Positions 16,149 to 23,259 are shown, counted from the stretch's first letter. The stretch: 23,654 nucleotides of DNA from Dehalococcoidia bacterium (GCA_021296055.1 JAGWBE010000013.1:1-23654), one strand, 5' to 3'. The notes: a model not told the origin generated them from the sequence alone. Numbers and translations are program-made.

Positions 16149-16925
16149 CTACGCTCCCATTACGTGATAGCCCGCGTCCACGTAGACGACCGAGCCGGTG
16201 ACGCCCGACGCCAGTTCGCTGGCCAGGAACAGCGCCGCGCCGCCCACCTCCTCCTGCGTAACGTTGCGCTTCAACGGCGCGCGCTCGGCGTGGACGCGCT
16301 GCATCTCCGTGAAGCCGCCGATGCCCCGCGCCGCCAGCGTGTTCAGCGGCCCGGCGGAGATAGCGTTGACGCGCACCCCGCGCTCCCCCAGTTCGGAGGC
16401 GAGGTAGCGCACGGACGCCTCGAGCGCCGACTTGGCCACGCCCATCACGTTATAGCCGGGGTACACCTTCTCGCCGCCGTGGAAGGTCAGCGTGATGATG
16501 CTGCCGCCCTCCGTCATGCGCGTCGCCGCCGCCCGCGCGACGGGAAGCAGCGAATAGGCGCTCACCTCCAATGCCGTTCGGAAGCCCTCGGCGTGCGTCG
16601 CTCCGAACGCGCCCGGCGCCAGGTCTTCGCGGTTGGCGAAGGCGACACTGTGCGCCACCGCGCGCAGGGGCGCCGCCGCCGCCGCCGTCTCCACCGCCGT
16701 TTCCACGCTCGCCTCGTCCAACACGTCGCACTCGACGGCGCGCGCGCGTTCGAGTCCCTCCACGAGCGCCGCCGCGCCGCGCGCCATGCGCTCGTTCTGG
16801 TAGGTGATGGTGAGGTCGGCGCCCGCGGCGTGCAGGCGCTCGGCGATCGCCCATGCGATGCTGCGGTGGTTGGCGACGCCGAAGACCAGCGCCGACGCGC
16901 CGCTCAGGTCGATGGCGACGCTCAC
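16149..16925 (-). CDS. fabI: Enoyl-ACP reductase I (FabI), NADH-dependent
   Basis: A 258-residue short-chain reductase that performs the last, double-bond reducing step of type II fatty-acid elongation. FabI-specific traits are GVANHRSIAWAIA (16-28) for the nucleotide, the HSVAFANRE block (92-100), and the catalytic Y158 and K165 in YNVMGVAK; NAISAGPLNTLAARGI and VYVDAGYHVMG close the protein. The first conserved tyrosine of FabI (E. coli Y146, in LSYLG) is Phe here: LTFHGG, F148, codon 16484-16482. That residue is not the proton donor but is nearly invariant in recalled FabI sequences. The start is GTG 16925, three bases after the EVE gene stop, so the two form an operon read from the EVE promoter. 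Rieske lies 106 bases downstream on the same strand with its own promoter. Confidence 0.93.
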   Translation of the reverse strand: MSVAIDLSGASALVFGVANHRSIAWAIAERLHAAGADLTITYQNERMARGAAALVEGLERARAVECDVLDEASVETAVETAAAAAPLRAVAHSVAFANREDLAPGAFGATHAEGFRTALEVSAYSLLPVARAAATRMTEGGSIITLTFHGGEKVYPGYNVMGVAKSALEASVRYLASELGERGVRVNAISAGPLNTLAARGIGGFTEMQRVHAERAPLKRNVTQEEVGGAALFLASELASGVTGSVVYVDAGYHVMGA

Positions 16926-16928
16926 GGC

Positions 16929-17474
16929 CTACGCCGCCCCCGCCGCCATCCTGTCCAACTCGCAGGCGAAGGCTTCGTCCGCCGCCGACGGGCGCGGGGC
17001 GGAGCGCTCCGGCTTGTGGCCGCGCTTGGCGCGCCGCATCTCCGCCTCTAGCATCAGGAAGTCGGCCTTGGGCACGAGGTGCAGCAGACCCTGGAAGGCG
17101 AGCGGCCAGCGTTCGGCCGTCCACTTGCGCACGTACTCCATGCGCGGCGCCAGCAGGCGCGCGTCGAGGCGCTCCTGGAGGCCCAACGCCGCGTCCGCTT
17201 TGACTGGGACGCGCCACGGATACGTCTCGCCGCGCGGCTCCGGCGGGAAGAGGGGCGTGTCCTCCTCGTAGCAAGCGCCGGCGACGGTCAGCGCCGCCGC
17301 GAAGACGAGGTCGCGCGCGATGAAGACGAGGATGCGGTCGCCGCGCTCCATGCGCTGCGCGCGTTTCTTGTGCGTCCTACTCAGACCGACGACGCCGAAC
17401 CCACCCTCCTCCAGCATCCCGAAGTAGCCGGGGCTGACGGCGATCATCCAGTAGTTGCGCGGGGTGACTGCCAT
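16929..17474 (-). CDS. EVE-domain protein
   Basis: A 181-residue soluble protein whose first 140 residues fit the EVE (PUA-like) domain: YWMIAVSPGYFGMLEEGGFGV (8-28 region), a GDRILVFIARDLVFAAALTV core (about 45-64), and the C-terminal RMEYVRKWTAERWPLAFQGLLH. EVE domains bind modified bases in DNA or RNA, and several occur near modification or defence genes. Here it heads an operon with fabI. The last 40 residues are basic and probably disordered. ATG 17474 lies six bases after a strong extended -10 box, so its mRNA should be leaderless. A link to the MT-A70 gene 2.3 kb away is possible but not shown. Function of the standalone protein is unknown. Confidence 0.78.
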   Translation of the reverse strand: MAVTPRNYWMIAVSPGYFGMLEEGGFGVVGLSRTHKKRAQRMERGDRILVFIARDLVFAAALTVAGACYEEDTPLFPPEPRGETYPWRVPVKADAALGLQERLDARLLAPRMEYVRKWTAERWPLAFQGLLHLVPKADFLMLEAEMRRAKRGHKPERSAPRPSAADEAFACELDRMAAGAA

Positions 17475-17480
17475 GGCGCC

Positions 17481-17489
17481 ATTCTACCA
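17481..17489 (-). promoter_or_regulatory. Extended -10 promoter of the EVE-fabI operon, leaderless
   Basis: On the minus strand, TGGTAGAAT (17489-17481) is a good extended -10 box. GGCGCC then leads directly to ATG 17474, so the transcript should begin at the start codon. The usual -35 position reads GGGCTG, no match. Confidence 0.65.
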
Positions 17490-17523
17490 TCCGCGCCTTC
17501 GCACCAGCCCTGGGGAATTAAGA

Positions 17524-17547
17524 GGGCTGGGGGCGCGCCCCCAGCCC
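17524..17547. repeat. GGCGCGCC-centred 24-base perfect palindrome (divergent spacer)
   Basis: GGGCTGGGGGCG (17524-17535) is followed without a gap by its exact reverse complement. Unlike its relatives, it lies between two divergent promoters (EVE and SIS), so it cannot be a terminator for either. It could be an operator site or a dispersed repeat copy. Confidence 0.8.
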
Positions 17548-17620
17548 CCCGTAGTTGGAGTTGCGGCGTTCCGCATTGCCCGCGCGAAGCGCCCATGGCA
17601 GCGCCGCCTCGCCGCCGTCG

Positions 17621-17629
17621 TGCTACGAT
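17621..17629 (+). promoter_or_regulatory. Extended -10 promoter of the SIS-domain gene, leaderless
   Basis: TGCTACGAT (17621-17629) fits the extended -10 form. GCGCCT separates it from ATG 17636, so transcription should start at the start codon. No -35 hexamer is seen upstream. Confidence 0.62.
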
Positions 17630-17635
17630 GCGCCT

Positions 17636-18733
17636 ATGGTTCTCCAGCCCGAGGTTCGGGCGAGGCATCCCTACCACATGTACGACGCCGTCCTGGCGCA
17701 GCCGGACGCAATCGAGCGCGTCCTGCTGGCCGAGGCGGACGCCGCCGCCGAACTCGCCCTTGCCGTCGCGCAGGCGGACGCCGTCCACGTCGTCGGCATC
17801 GGCACGTCGTGGCATGCCGCCCTGGTGGGCGAGCGCCTGCTGCGCTCCGCCGGCGGACATCCCGGCGTTCGCGCGTGGAACTCCTTCGAGTTCAGCCTCG
17901 ACCCGCCGCCCCTCTCCGAGCGCGACCTGGTGATACTGATGAGCCACCGGGGAACCAAGCGCTACTCCGCGCAGGCGTTGGCGCTCGCCCGCGCCAAGGG
18001 AGCGCGGACAGGCGTCGTCACCGCTATCGAGTCGGCCATCGGCAACGGGGACGCCGATCACGTTGTCCGCACCTGCGAGCCTGAGCGCTCGGCCGCCTTC
18101 ACCGTCAGCCATACGGCGGCGCTTACGGCGCTGGCGATGACCGCCGCACGCCTGGGGGAGGCCAACGGCGTTGCGGGGACGGACGCGCTGGCCGGGGCGG
18201 TGGAGCAGATTCACGTGCTGACGGAGTGGGGGCTGGCGACCGAGCCGACCGTGCGCCGGTTGACGGAGCGCGTCGATCCCGCCGCCTTCTTCGTCTTTGC
18301 GGGAGCGGGGGCGAACGCCTCGACCGCGATGGAGGCCGCGTTGAAGATGAGCGAGGCCAACTACGCCCGCGCCGCCGGCTACGACCTCGAGCAGTTCCTC
18401 CACGGCCCCTTCGTCGCCATCGACCACTCCGCCGTCGTGACGCTCATCGCCGCCGGAGCCGCCCGAGACCGCGCCCTCGATATCGCCGCCGCCGCGCGCG
18501 AGACGGGCGCTTACGTGGTCGTGCTCGCGCCGGAGGCCGACCGCCAAGCCCTCGCCCTCGCCGACGCGCCTATCGCCATGCCGGAGGTTCCGGAGGCGCT
18601 GACGCCCATCGTCTACCTCGGCCCGCTCCAACTGACGGCGTACTGGTTGGCCGCGCGGCGGGGCGTCAACCCCGACCGCTTCCGCCTAGACGACCCCGCC
18701 CACCTAGCCGCCCGCGAGCACTACTCCCTCTAG
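17636..18733 (+). CDS. Double-SIS sugar isomerase-like protein (GlmS isomerase-domain relative)
   Basis: A 365-residue protein with two SIS domains (about 45-190 and 215-350) and no glutaminase domain. It opens with HPYHMYDAVLAQP, like the start of the GlmS isomerase region. SIS1 has VVGIGTSWHAALVGE (52-66) and LMSHRGTKRYSAQAL, the equivalent of the GlmS SQSGET loop but altered. SIS2 has AGAGANASTAMEAALKMSEA and EQFLHGP (252-258). Similar standalone proteins include FrlB, AgaS and other aminosugar deglycases or isomerases. The exact sugar is not predictable. ATG 17636 is chosen over an in-frame upstream ATG (17555) because it starts at the conserved N-terminus and lies six bases after an extended -10 box. 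It converges with the DUF2851 gene downstream. Confidence 0.85.
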   Translation: MVLQPEVRARHPYHMYDAVLAQPDAIERVLLAEADAAAELALAVAQADAVHVVGIGTSWHAALVGERLLRSAGGHPGVRAWNSFEFSLDPPPLSERDLVILMSHRGTKRYSAQALALARAKGARTGVVTAIESAIGNGDADHVVRTCEPERSAAFTVSHTAALTALAMTAARLGEANGVAGTDALAGAVEQIHVLTEWGLATEPTVRRLTERVDPAAFFVFAGAGANASTAMEAALKMSEANYARAAGYDLEQFLHGPFVAIDHSAVVTLIAAGAARDRALDIAAAARETGAYVVVLAPEADRQALALADAPIAMPEVPEALTPIVYLGPLQLTAYWLAARRGVNPDRFRLDDPAHLAAREHYSL

Positions 18734-18734
18734 G

Positions 18735-18775
18735 AGCCTCTCCCAAGAACGGGGGCGTGGGGGCGCGCCCCCACA
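18735..18775. repeat. GGCGCGCC-centred palindrome, family member 3 (convergent spacer)
   Basis: GTGGGGGCGCGCCCCCAC (18757-18774) is a perfect 18-base palindrome between the SIS gene (+) and the DUF2851 gene (-). AGCCTCTCCC (18735-18744) is shared exactly with the spacer after the permease. The 27 bases 18749-18775 match 20288-20314 with two differences. It may serve as a bidirectional terminator. Confidence 0.78.
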
Positions 18776-18787
18776 AATTCTCACTTC

Positions 18788-19960
18788 TTATCCTCTCCCC
18801 ACGGCCTGGCGGTAGAGGCGCTGCAAGCCTAGGTGCTCTGTGGCGCCGAGGCGCGCTTTGGCTAGCGATTCGCCGGAGCGCGCCAACTCCCACGCCTCGC
18901 GCGTGACGGTGTTGGCGGGCAGCGCGGGCAGGGCGAGGAAGTGGGCGCGGCTCGCCTCACGGATGCGGGGGTTCCCGACGGCGGCCAGCATGGGAAGCAC
19001 AGCCGTGGCGAGCAGTGTGCGCGCCCGCCCCGCTCCCAGGCCAGGCGCCGACAGCACTGTGGCGGCGCCGTGTTCGAGGGTGGCTTCGACGCTGGCCGTC
19101 AGGCCGCGCCGCAGGTGAGGCGCCAACGCCGCCGCCGCGCACTCGATTCGAGCGGCGGGATGGTTCTGCGGGCGCACGCCCGCTGTCCGCCACGCGCCCG
19201 ACGCCATAGGCGCCATCCCCGCGTAGCGCCGCCACTCGGCGTTGAGTGGCGCAAGGCCCGCCCCCGCCAGCAGCAGCCTCCGCAGCAGTTCCGCGCCCCC
19301 CGCCTCCGGCGCCGAGCGCAACCCCGCCGCCAGTAATGCGGCGGGAAGCAGGCGCGCCAGCTCCGCGAAGGGCGCGCGGTTCTCCGCGTAGCCGAAGCCG
19401 TCCATCAGCGCCTCGTAGAGCGCTTGGTCGGCGCCCCTGACCGCGGCCTCGGCGGCGAGGCGCTCGCTCCGCTCCGCGAACCACGCCTCCCCCGACGCGC
19501 GCAGGCGCTCGCGCAGCGCAGCGTCGTCCAGGGAGGCCAGCTCCGCGAGCAGGGGCGGGGGAGGCGAGCGGCGCGGGCGACCGGGACGGGAGCCGACGAC
19601 CACGGTCGGCGTGTCGGGAGACGGGCCGCCGGGGCCGTCCTTGCCCACCACGTGGAGGACAACGCGGTCGTAGGAGGCGTCGGCGCCGTGGCCGTGCGCC
19701 TGCCAGCCGGAGGGCGAGCGGTGCACCTCCACGTCGCCGCGCACGGGTGCGCCGTCGATGGCGAGGACGGCGTCGCGGAAGTCGGGGCCGTGGCCCGGCG
19801 CGGGCCGTCCGGGGTAGAGCACCTCGACACGCCGCCCGTCGGTCGCCGTGAGCCGCCGCCCCGTCCGCGCGCGCCACAGCCGCGACAGCAGGCGCTCCGG
19901 CAGCGCCCGGCTCTCGGCGAGCCAGCGCGCGCCTGAGGACGCGGCGGCGTAGGTCGTCAT
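18788..19960 (-). CDS. DUF2851 family protein of unknown function
   Basis: A 390-residue soluble protein. The conserved N-terminal core is GPDFRDAVLAIDG (58-70), GDVEVH (75-80), GWQAHGH (85-91) and YDRVVLHVV (97-105), which I recall as the DUF2851 signature. P59-D60, E78 and H80 form a PD...ExH pattern reminiscent of PD-(D/E)xK nucleases with His replacing Lys, and H89, H91, D94 and H103 could complete a metal site; this catalytic reading is only inference. The remainder is alpha-helical, alanine- and arginine-rich, with RTLLATAVLPMLAAVGN near the end. ATG 19960 overlaps the stop of the small XRE regulator gene (ATGA), so the two are translated together. It converges with the SIS gene across a palindrome. 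No characterised member is known to me. Confidence 0.85.
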   Translation of the reverse strand: MTTYAAASSGARWLAESRALPERLLSRLWRARTGRRLTATDGRRVEVLYPGRPAPGHGPDFRDAVLAIDGAPVRGDVEVHRSPSGWQAHGHGADASYDRVVLHVVGKDGPGGPSPDTPTVVVGSRPGRPRRSPPPPLLAELASLDDAALRERLRASGEAWFAERSERLAAEAAVRGADQALYEALMDGFGYAENRAPFAELARLLPAALLAAGLRSAPEAGGAELLRRLLLAGAGLAPLNAEWRRYAGMAPMASGAWRTAGVRPQNHPAARIECAAAALAPHLRRGLTASVEATLEHGAATVLSAPGLGAGRARTLLATAVLPMLAAVGNPRIREASRAHFLALPALPANTVTREAWELARSGESLAKARLGATEHLGLQRLYRQAVGRG

Positions 19961-20205
19961 CGTTCCTTCGGCGGGTGCGGCGGGCGGCCCTTGCGTGGGC
20001 GGGGGGAGGTTTCATAGGAGGCGCGCTCCTCGGCGACCACGGAGAGCATCCGCCGCGCCGCACCCAGCGGCGCGAGGAGGTTCCGCTCCCCGTCGCTCAC
20101 CGTTTGCTGGCGGACGCCGAGGAGCGCCGCCAGCTCACCCTCCGAGACGCCCATCCGGCCGCGCACGCGGAGCACCTCTCCGCCGTCCCAAGCGCCGTAA
20201 CCCAC
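19957..20205 (-). CDS. Small XRE-type helix-turn-helix protein
   Basis: An 82-residue protein starting at GTG 20205 (the open frame extends to 20313, but that part lies in the repeat region and has no coding character). The HTH is VRGRMGVSEGELAALLGV then RQQTVSDGERN, the second being the recognition helix; the usual Trp in SxWE is Gly here (SDGE). LLAPLGAARRMLSVVAEE follows, the normal C-terminal helix of small regulators of this type. The last 20 residues are basic and proline-rich. It overlaps the DUF2851 gene by four bases (ATGA) and probably regulates that operon. The GTG lies seven bases after a TATACA box, so this mRNA too may be leaderless. Confidence 0.75.
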   Translation of the reverse strand: MGYGAWDGGEVLRVRGRMGVSEGELAALLGVRQQTVSDGERNLLAPLGAARRMLSVVAEERASYETSPRPRKGRPPHPPKER

Positions 20206-20212
20206 GGTATCG

Positions 20213-20237
20213 TGTATAAAAGACAAGCGAGAGTCAA
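20213..20237 (-). promoter_or_regulatory. Predicted promoter of the XRE-DUF2851 operon
   Basis: On the minus strand, TATACA (20218-20213) lies seven bases before GTG 20205. A good TTGACT (20237-20232) is present, but only 13 bases separate the two, shorter than usual. TACACG two bases further gives 15. The placement suggests a start of transcription at or beside the GTG. Confidence 0.42.
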
Positions 20238-20243
20238 GATTGC

Positions 20244-20314
20244 GGGGACTAGCCCCCGCGCCCCCGTTTCTGGGGCTTGTCCCCGTTACGGGGGTGTGAG
20301 GGCGCGCCCCCACA
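20244..20314. repeat. Double hairpin, including GCGCGC-centred palindrome family member 4
   Basis: Two hairpins in tandem. GGGGACTAGCCCC (20244-20256) pairs with GGGGCTTGTCCCC (20272-20284) with one T-T mismatch. Then GTGAGGGCGCGCCCCCAC (20296-20313) is a palindrome with one mismatched pair. The second matches the spacer after the SIS gene over 27 bases (20288-20314 against 18749-18775, two differences). It lies after the PIG-L gene (minus strand) and before the XRE promoter, so it may end the lipid operon. Confidence 0.75.
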
Positions 20315-20334
20315 TTCCTATCGGAGGCGGAGTC

Positions 20335-21117
20335 TTACGCGCGGATGGGCGTGTTCGGCGGTGGGGCGTTCTGCGAGGGAGGGCGCGCGCCCAGGTGGAA
20401 GTAGCGGAACGACTCGGCGTACTCATAGGGCGAGCCTTCGGCGTTGCGCCGCGCCATGCTCCGCACGAACTCGTCGAACTCGGGCGTCGGGTTGCGCACT
20501 TGGCTGGCGTGGGCGCGCAGCGCCGCGATTTTCAGCTCGATAGTGGCGGCGACATCGATGCGCACGTTCGCCTCGCCGCCCCGCCCGCTCACGTAGAGGT
20601 GATCGACCACGTGCGGCTCCAGCCCCTCCTCGTAGTACAGTTCTGGCCACATGTGGAAGTCGCGCGCCGACGGGAAGACGGCGTCCACGGTTGCGTCGCC
20701 GACGGCGCGGTGGTCTGGGTGGTTGATGCGGTTGCCTACGAAGCGCGCCGTCGGGTCCTCCGTCACTACCGCCGACGGGCGGTGGACGCGGATGAGGCGC
20801 GCCACCTCGCGCCGCAGCTGAAGGGTGTTTTGGAGCGTCCCGTCCTCGTGGCGCAGGAACTCCACCTTGCTCACGCCCAACACGGCGCATGCCCCGCGCT
20901 GCTCCCCCTCCCGCAGCGCCGCCAGCTCCGCCGGATCCACTTCGCGGTCGGGCGTTCCCTTGTTCCCATTGGTGGCGATTACGTAGACCGCCTCGCGCCC
21001 CTCGCGAGTCCACTTGGCCACCGAGCCGGCGCACATGAACTCCGCGTCGTCCGGGTGGGCGACCACCACCATGATGCGGTCGCCGGGGCCGAGGTGCTCT
21101 TGGGGCGGGAGGGTCAT
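20335..21117 (-). CDS. PIG-L (LmbE-like) family zinc deacetylase
   Basis: A 260-residue hydrolase of the PIG-L/LmbE family, whose members remove N-acetyl groups from GlcNAc-type sugars (MshB, BshB, GlcNAc-PI deacetylase). The zinc site is complete: AHPDDAE (H21, D24) and the second motif NHPDHRAVGDA with H136. TNGNKGTPDRE (50-59) is the usual substrate loop, and the C-terminal FRYFHLG also fits. ATG 21117 has AGGAG eight bases upstream; the same frame stays open well into fabG on the other reading frame but without similarity. It is the last gene of the maoC-plsX-fabG run, 11 bases after fabG. Its substrate is unknown: a glycolipid headgroup or a thiol-sugar (bacillithiol/mycothiol-like) precursor are possibilities, the former fitting its lipid-gene neighbours. 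Confidence 0.88.
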   Translation of the reverse strand: MTLPPQEHLGPGDRIMVVVAHPDDAEFMCAGSVAKWTREGREAVYVIATNGNKGTPDREVDPAELAALREGEQRGACAVLGVSKVEFLRHEDGTLQNTLQLRREVARLIRVHRPSAVVTEDPTARFVGNRINHPDHRAVGDATVDAVFPSARDFHMWPELYYEEGLEPHVVDHLYVSGRGGEANVRIDVAATIELKIAALRAHASQVRNPTPEFDEFVRSMARRNAEGSPYEYAESFRYFHLGARPPSQNAPPPNTPIRA

Positions 21118-21128
21118 GGCTACTGCTC

Positions 21129-21878
21129 CTAGATGACGAGGCCGCCGTCCACGCCGAGTGTCTGGCCGGTGACGTAGCCCGCGTCGTCGCTCGCCAGGAA
21201 GACGCAGACGGCGGCCACGTCCTCGGGGGTTCCGAAGCGGCCCAGAGGGATGCGCTCCAGCACGCGGCTCTGCGTCTCCGGGGAGAGGCTCTCGACCATG
21301 CGCGTGGCGATGAAGCCCGGCGCCACGGCGTTGACGGTGATGTTGCGTGAGGCCAGTTCGCGGGCGAGCGTCTTGGTCAGGCCGATCAACCCCGCCTTGG
21401 CGGAGGCGTAGTTGGCCTGACCCGCGTTGCCCGTCAGGCCTACGATGGAGGACATGTTGACGATGCGTCCCCAGCGCGCCCGCGCCATGTGGCGCGCCGC
21501 CGCCTTTGAGCAGAGGAAAGCGCCTTTCAGGTTGGTGTCCAGCACCGCGTCCCACGCCTCCTCCTCCATCCGCAGCAGCAGGCCGTCGCGCGTGACGCCC
21601 GCGTTGTTCACAAGCACGTCGACGCCGCCGAAGGCGCTCACCGTGGACTCCACCAGCGCCGCCGCCTCGTCCGGCCGCGAGACGTCGCCGCCGACAGCGA
21701 CAGCCTCGCCGCCCGCCGCCTCGATGGACGCGGCGGCCTCCTCGGCGGCGGCGCGGTCGGAGCGGTAGTTGAGCGCGACGCGCGCGCCCTCCGCCGCGAA
21801 GCGCAGCGCCACGGCGAGCCCGATGCCGCGGCTCGCGCCCGTCACTAACGCTCGCTTGCCCGCCAGCGCCCCGCTCAT
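21129..21878 (-). CDS. fabG: 3-oxoacyl-ACP reductase FabG
   Basis: A 249-residue classical short-chain dehydrogenase that reduces 3-ketoacyl-ACP with NADPH. The cofactor motif is TGASRGIG (13-20), with NNAG at 91-94; the catalytic set is N116, S144, Y157 and K161 (NMSSIVGLTG and YASAKAG). VNAVAPGFIATRM and the C-terminal VTGQTLGVDGGLVI are the standard FabG ending. ATG 21878 overlaps the plsX stop (ATGA). Its place behind plsX, as in the classic plsX-fabD-fabG clusters, supports FabG over one of the many other SDR types; fabH, fabD and acpP are not next to it. PIG-L follows after 11 bases. Confidence 0.94.
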   Translation of the reverse strand: MSGALAGKRALVTGASRGIGLAVALRFAAEGARVALNYRSDRAAAEEAAASIEAAGGEAVAVGGDVSRPDEAAALVESTVSAFGGVDVLVNNAGVTRDGLLLRMEEEAWDAVLDTNLKGAFLCSKAAARHMARARWGRIVNMSSIVGLTGNAGQANYASAKAGLIGLTKTLARELASRNITVNAVAPGFIATRMVESLSPETQSRVLERIPLGRFGTPEDVAAVCVFLASDDAGYVTGQTLGVDGGLVI

Positions 21879-22873
21879 TCCGGCGCCTCCGTCTTGGCCA
21901 GCACGGCGGCCATCTCGTTGCGCATGGCGTCCACGACGCCCTTTTCCACCACTTCGGCGGCTCGGACGATGGCGTTGGCGTAGTGGTGCGCCGTGGAGCG
22001 TCCGTGGCCGATGACGACGCCGCCGTTGACGCCGAACAGCGGGCCTCCGGCCAACTCCGCCTCCGCCGCCATGCCGCGTATGGCGCGGACGGCCTCCGTG
22101 TCGGCGCCCAGGACGCGCGCGAGGTAGCGCCCGGCAGCCTCCGCCAGGCCCTCCGTGTACTTCAACAGCACGTTGCCGGTGAAGCCGTCGCACACCACTA
22201 CGTCCGCCTTGTCGAGGAATATCTCGTGCCCCTCCACGTTGCCGACGAAGCGCAGTCCGCTGCGCTCCAACAGCGGATAGGCGTCCTGCACGAGGCGGTT
22301 GCCCTTGCCCTGCTCGCCCCCCACGCTGAGCAGGCCGACGCGCGGCTCGGCGACGCCTTGGTAGGCGCGGGCGAAGGCGGCGCCTAGCGCGGCGAAGCTG
22401 ACCAGTTGGCCCGGGCGGCAGTCTACCTGCGACCCCAGGTCGATGATTGAAACGCCGGGCGCGAGCGCGATGAAGGGACCGCCAAGCGCGGGCCGCTCCA
22501 ATCCCTCAAACGTCCCCAGGCTGAGCACGCTCGCCGCCATGGCCGCGCCCGTGGAACCCATGGAGACCAGCGCGTCGGCGCGCCCATCGCGCACCAGGCC
22601 CGCTGCGACGGCGATGGAGACGCGCGGGTTGGCGCGCAGCGCTCGCACCGGGTTCTCGCCCTCCGCTACCACGCCCTCCGACGGGACGATCTCCGCCGCG
22701 CAGCCGCCGGGCGCTCCCTGCCGCGCCAGCTCCGCCTCCAGGGGCTTGCGGTCGCCCACCAGCAGCACGCGCACGCCGCGCTCGGCGGCCAGCAGCGCGC
22801 CCTTCACCTGCTCGGCCGGGGCGGCGTCGCCGCCCATGGCGTCGAGCGCGACCGTGCAGCGCGCGCCCGTCAC
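21875..22873 (-). CDS. plsX: Phosphate acyltransferase PlsX
   Basis: A 332-residue enzyme that converts acyl-ACP and phosphate to acyl-phosphate, the donor for the PlsY glycerol-3-phosphate acyltransferase. Conserved blocks are VALDAMGGDAAP (8-19), ADALVSMGSTGAAMAAS, LGSQVDCRPGQLVSFAALG, GLLSVGGEQGKGN, VVCDGFTGNVLLKYTEG and VVIGHGRS; the family's usual GLLNIGEE is GLLSVGGE here. The start is GTG 22873, overlapping the preceding maoC stop (GTGA); it ends with an overlap to fabG. In many bacteria plsX is followed by fab genes; here it is preceded by a MaoC-type dehydratase pair, which ties chain dehydration to the switch to phospholipid. Confidence 0.95.
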   Translation of the reverse strand: MTGARCTVALDAMGGDAAPAEQVKGALLAAERGVRVLLVGDRKPLEAELARQGAPGGCAAEIVPSEGVVAEGENPVRALRANPRVSIAVAAGLVRDGRADALVSMGSTGAAMAASVLSLGTFEGLERPALGGPFIALAPGVSIIDLGSQVDCRPGQLVSFAALGAAFARAYQGVAEPRVGLLSVGGEQGKGNRLVQDAYPLLERSGLRFVGNVEGHEIFLDKADVVVCDGFTGNVLLKYTEGLAEAAGRYLARVLGADTEAVRAIRGMAAEAELAGGPLFGVNGGVVIGHGRSTAHHYANAIVRAAEVVEKGVVDAMRNEMAAVLAKTEAPE

Positions 22874-23259
22874 CGCGCCGCTCCCACCGACGCCTGGCCG
22901 TCGATCACCGCTTGACCGTCTTGGTTGCGCACCGCCGCGTCATAGTGAACTACGCCGTCTTCCTCGCTCCGCTTCGTCGCGGCGGCTTGCACTGTGTCGC
23001 CTGGGTAGACGGGCGCGCGGAAGCGGACGCGGAGCGAGCCGCTCTCCAGCCACCGTTCGCCGAAGGCGTCCGTCATCATCGCCGAGATGAAGGCGAGCAC
23101 GAGCATGCCGTGGGCGATGGGCCTGCCGAACATCGTCTCGGCGGCGTAGGCAGGGTCGAGGTGGAGCGGGTTGTGGTCGCCGCTCGCGTCGGCGTAGGCG
23201 CGCAGCTGCTCCTGCGTGATAGCGCGCGCCGCCCCTTTCAGCGCGTCGGGCGCGCTCAC
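22870..23259 (-). CDS. MaoC-type (R)-3-hydroxyacyl dehydratase, catalytic subunit (HadB-like)
   Basis: A 129-residue single hotdog protein with the full hydratase-2 motif YADASGDHNPLHLDPAYA (22-39), in which D28 and H33 are the catalytic pair, followed by FGRPIAHGMLVLAF. It resembles HadB of mycobacteria and PhaJ-type enoyl hydratases: it removes or adds water at the 3-position of acyl-ACP or acyl-CoA. The start is GTG 23259, overlapping the stop of the partner gene (GTGA), and it ends overlapping plsX. Such proteins act as dimers; the neighbouring degenerate hotdog protein suggests a HadAB-like heterodimer. I infer a role as the dehydratase of fatty-acid synthesis, in place of or beside FabZ, which is not seen in the window. 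Confidence 0.88.
   Translation of the reverse strand: MSAPDALKGAARAITQEQLRAYADASGDHNPLHLDPAYAAETMFGRPIAHGMLVLAFISAMMTDAFGERWLESGSLRVRFRAPVYPGDTVQAAATKRSEEDGVVHYDAAVRNQDGQAVIDGQASVGAAR

Noticed and set aside
20206..20313. N-terminal extension of the XRE protein
   Set aside because: The extra 36 codons read through the palindrome repeat and the predicted promoter, and have no similarity to regulators of this kind.
20335..21555. A 406-codon frame that would give PIG-L a long N-terminal extension
   Set aside because: The extra part is an out-of-frame reading of fabG. ATG 21117 has a ribosome site and starts right before the first zinc motif.
21129..22193. A longer fabG frame starting inside plsX
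   Set aside because: The upstream part is an arginine-rich out-of-frame reading of plsX; ATG 21878 gives the normal FabG length and an ATGA overlap.
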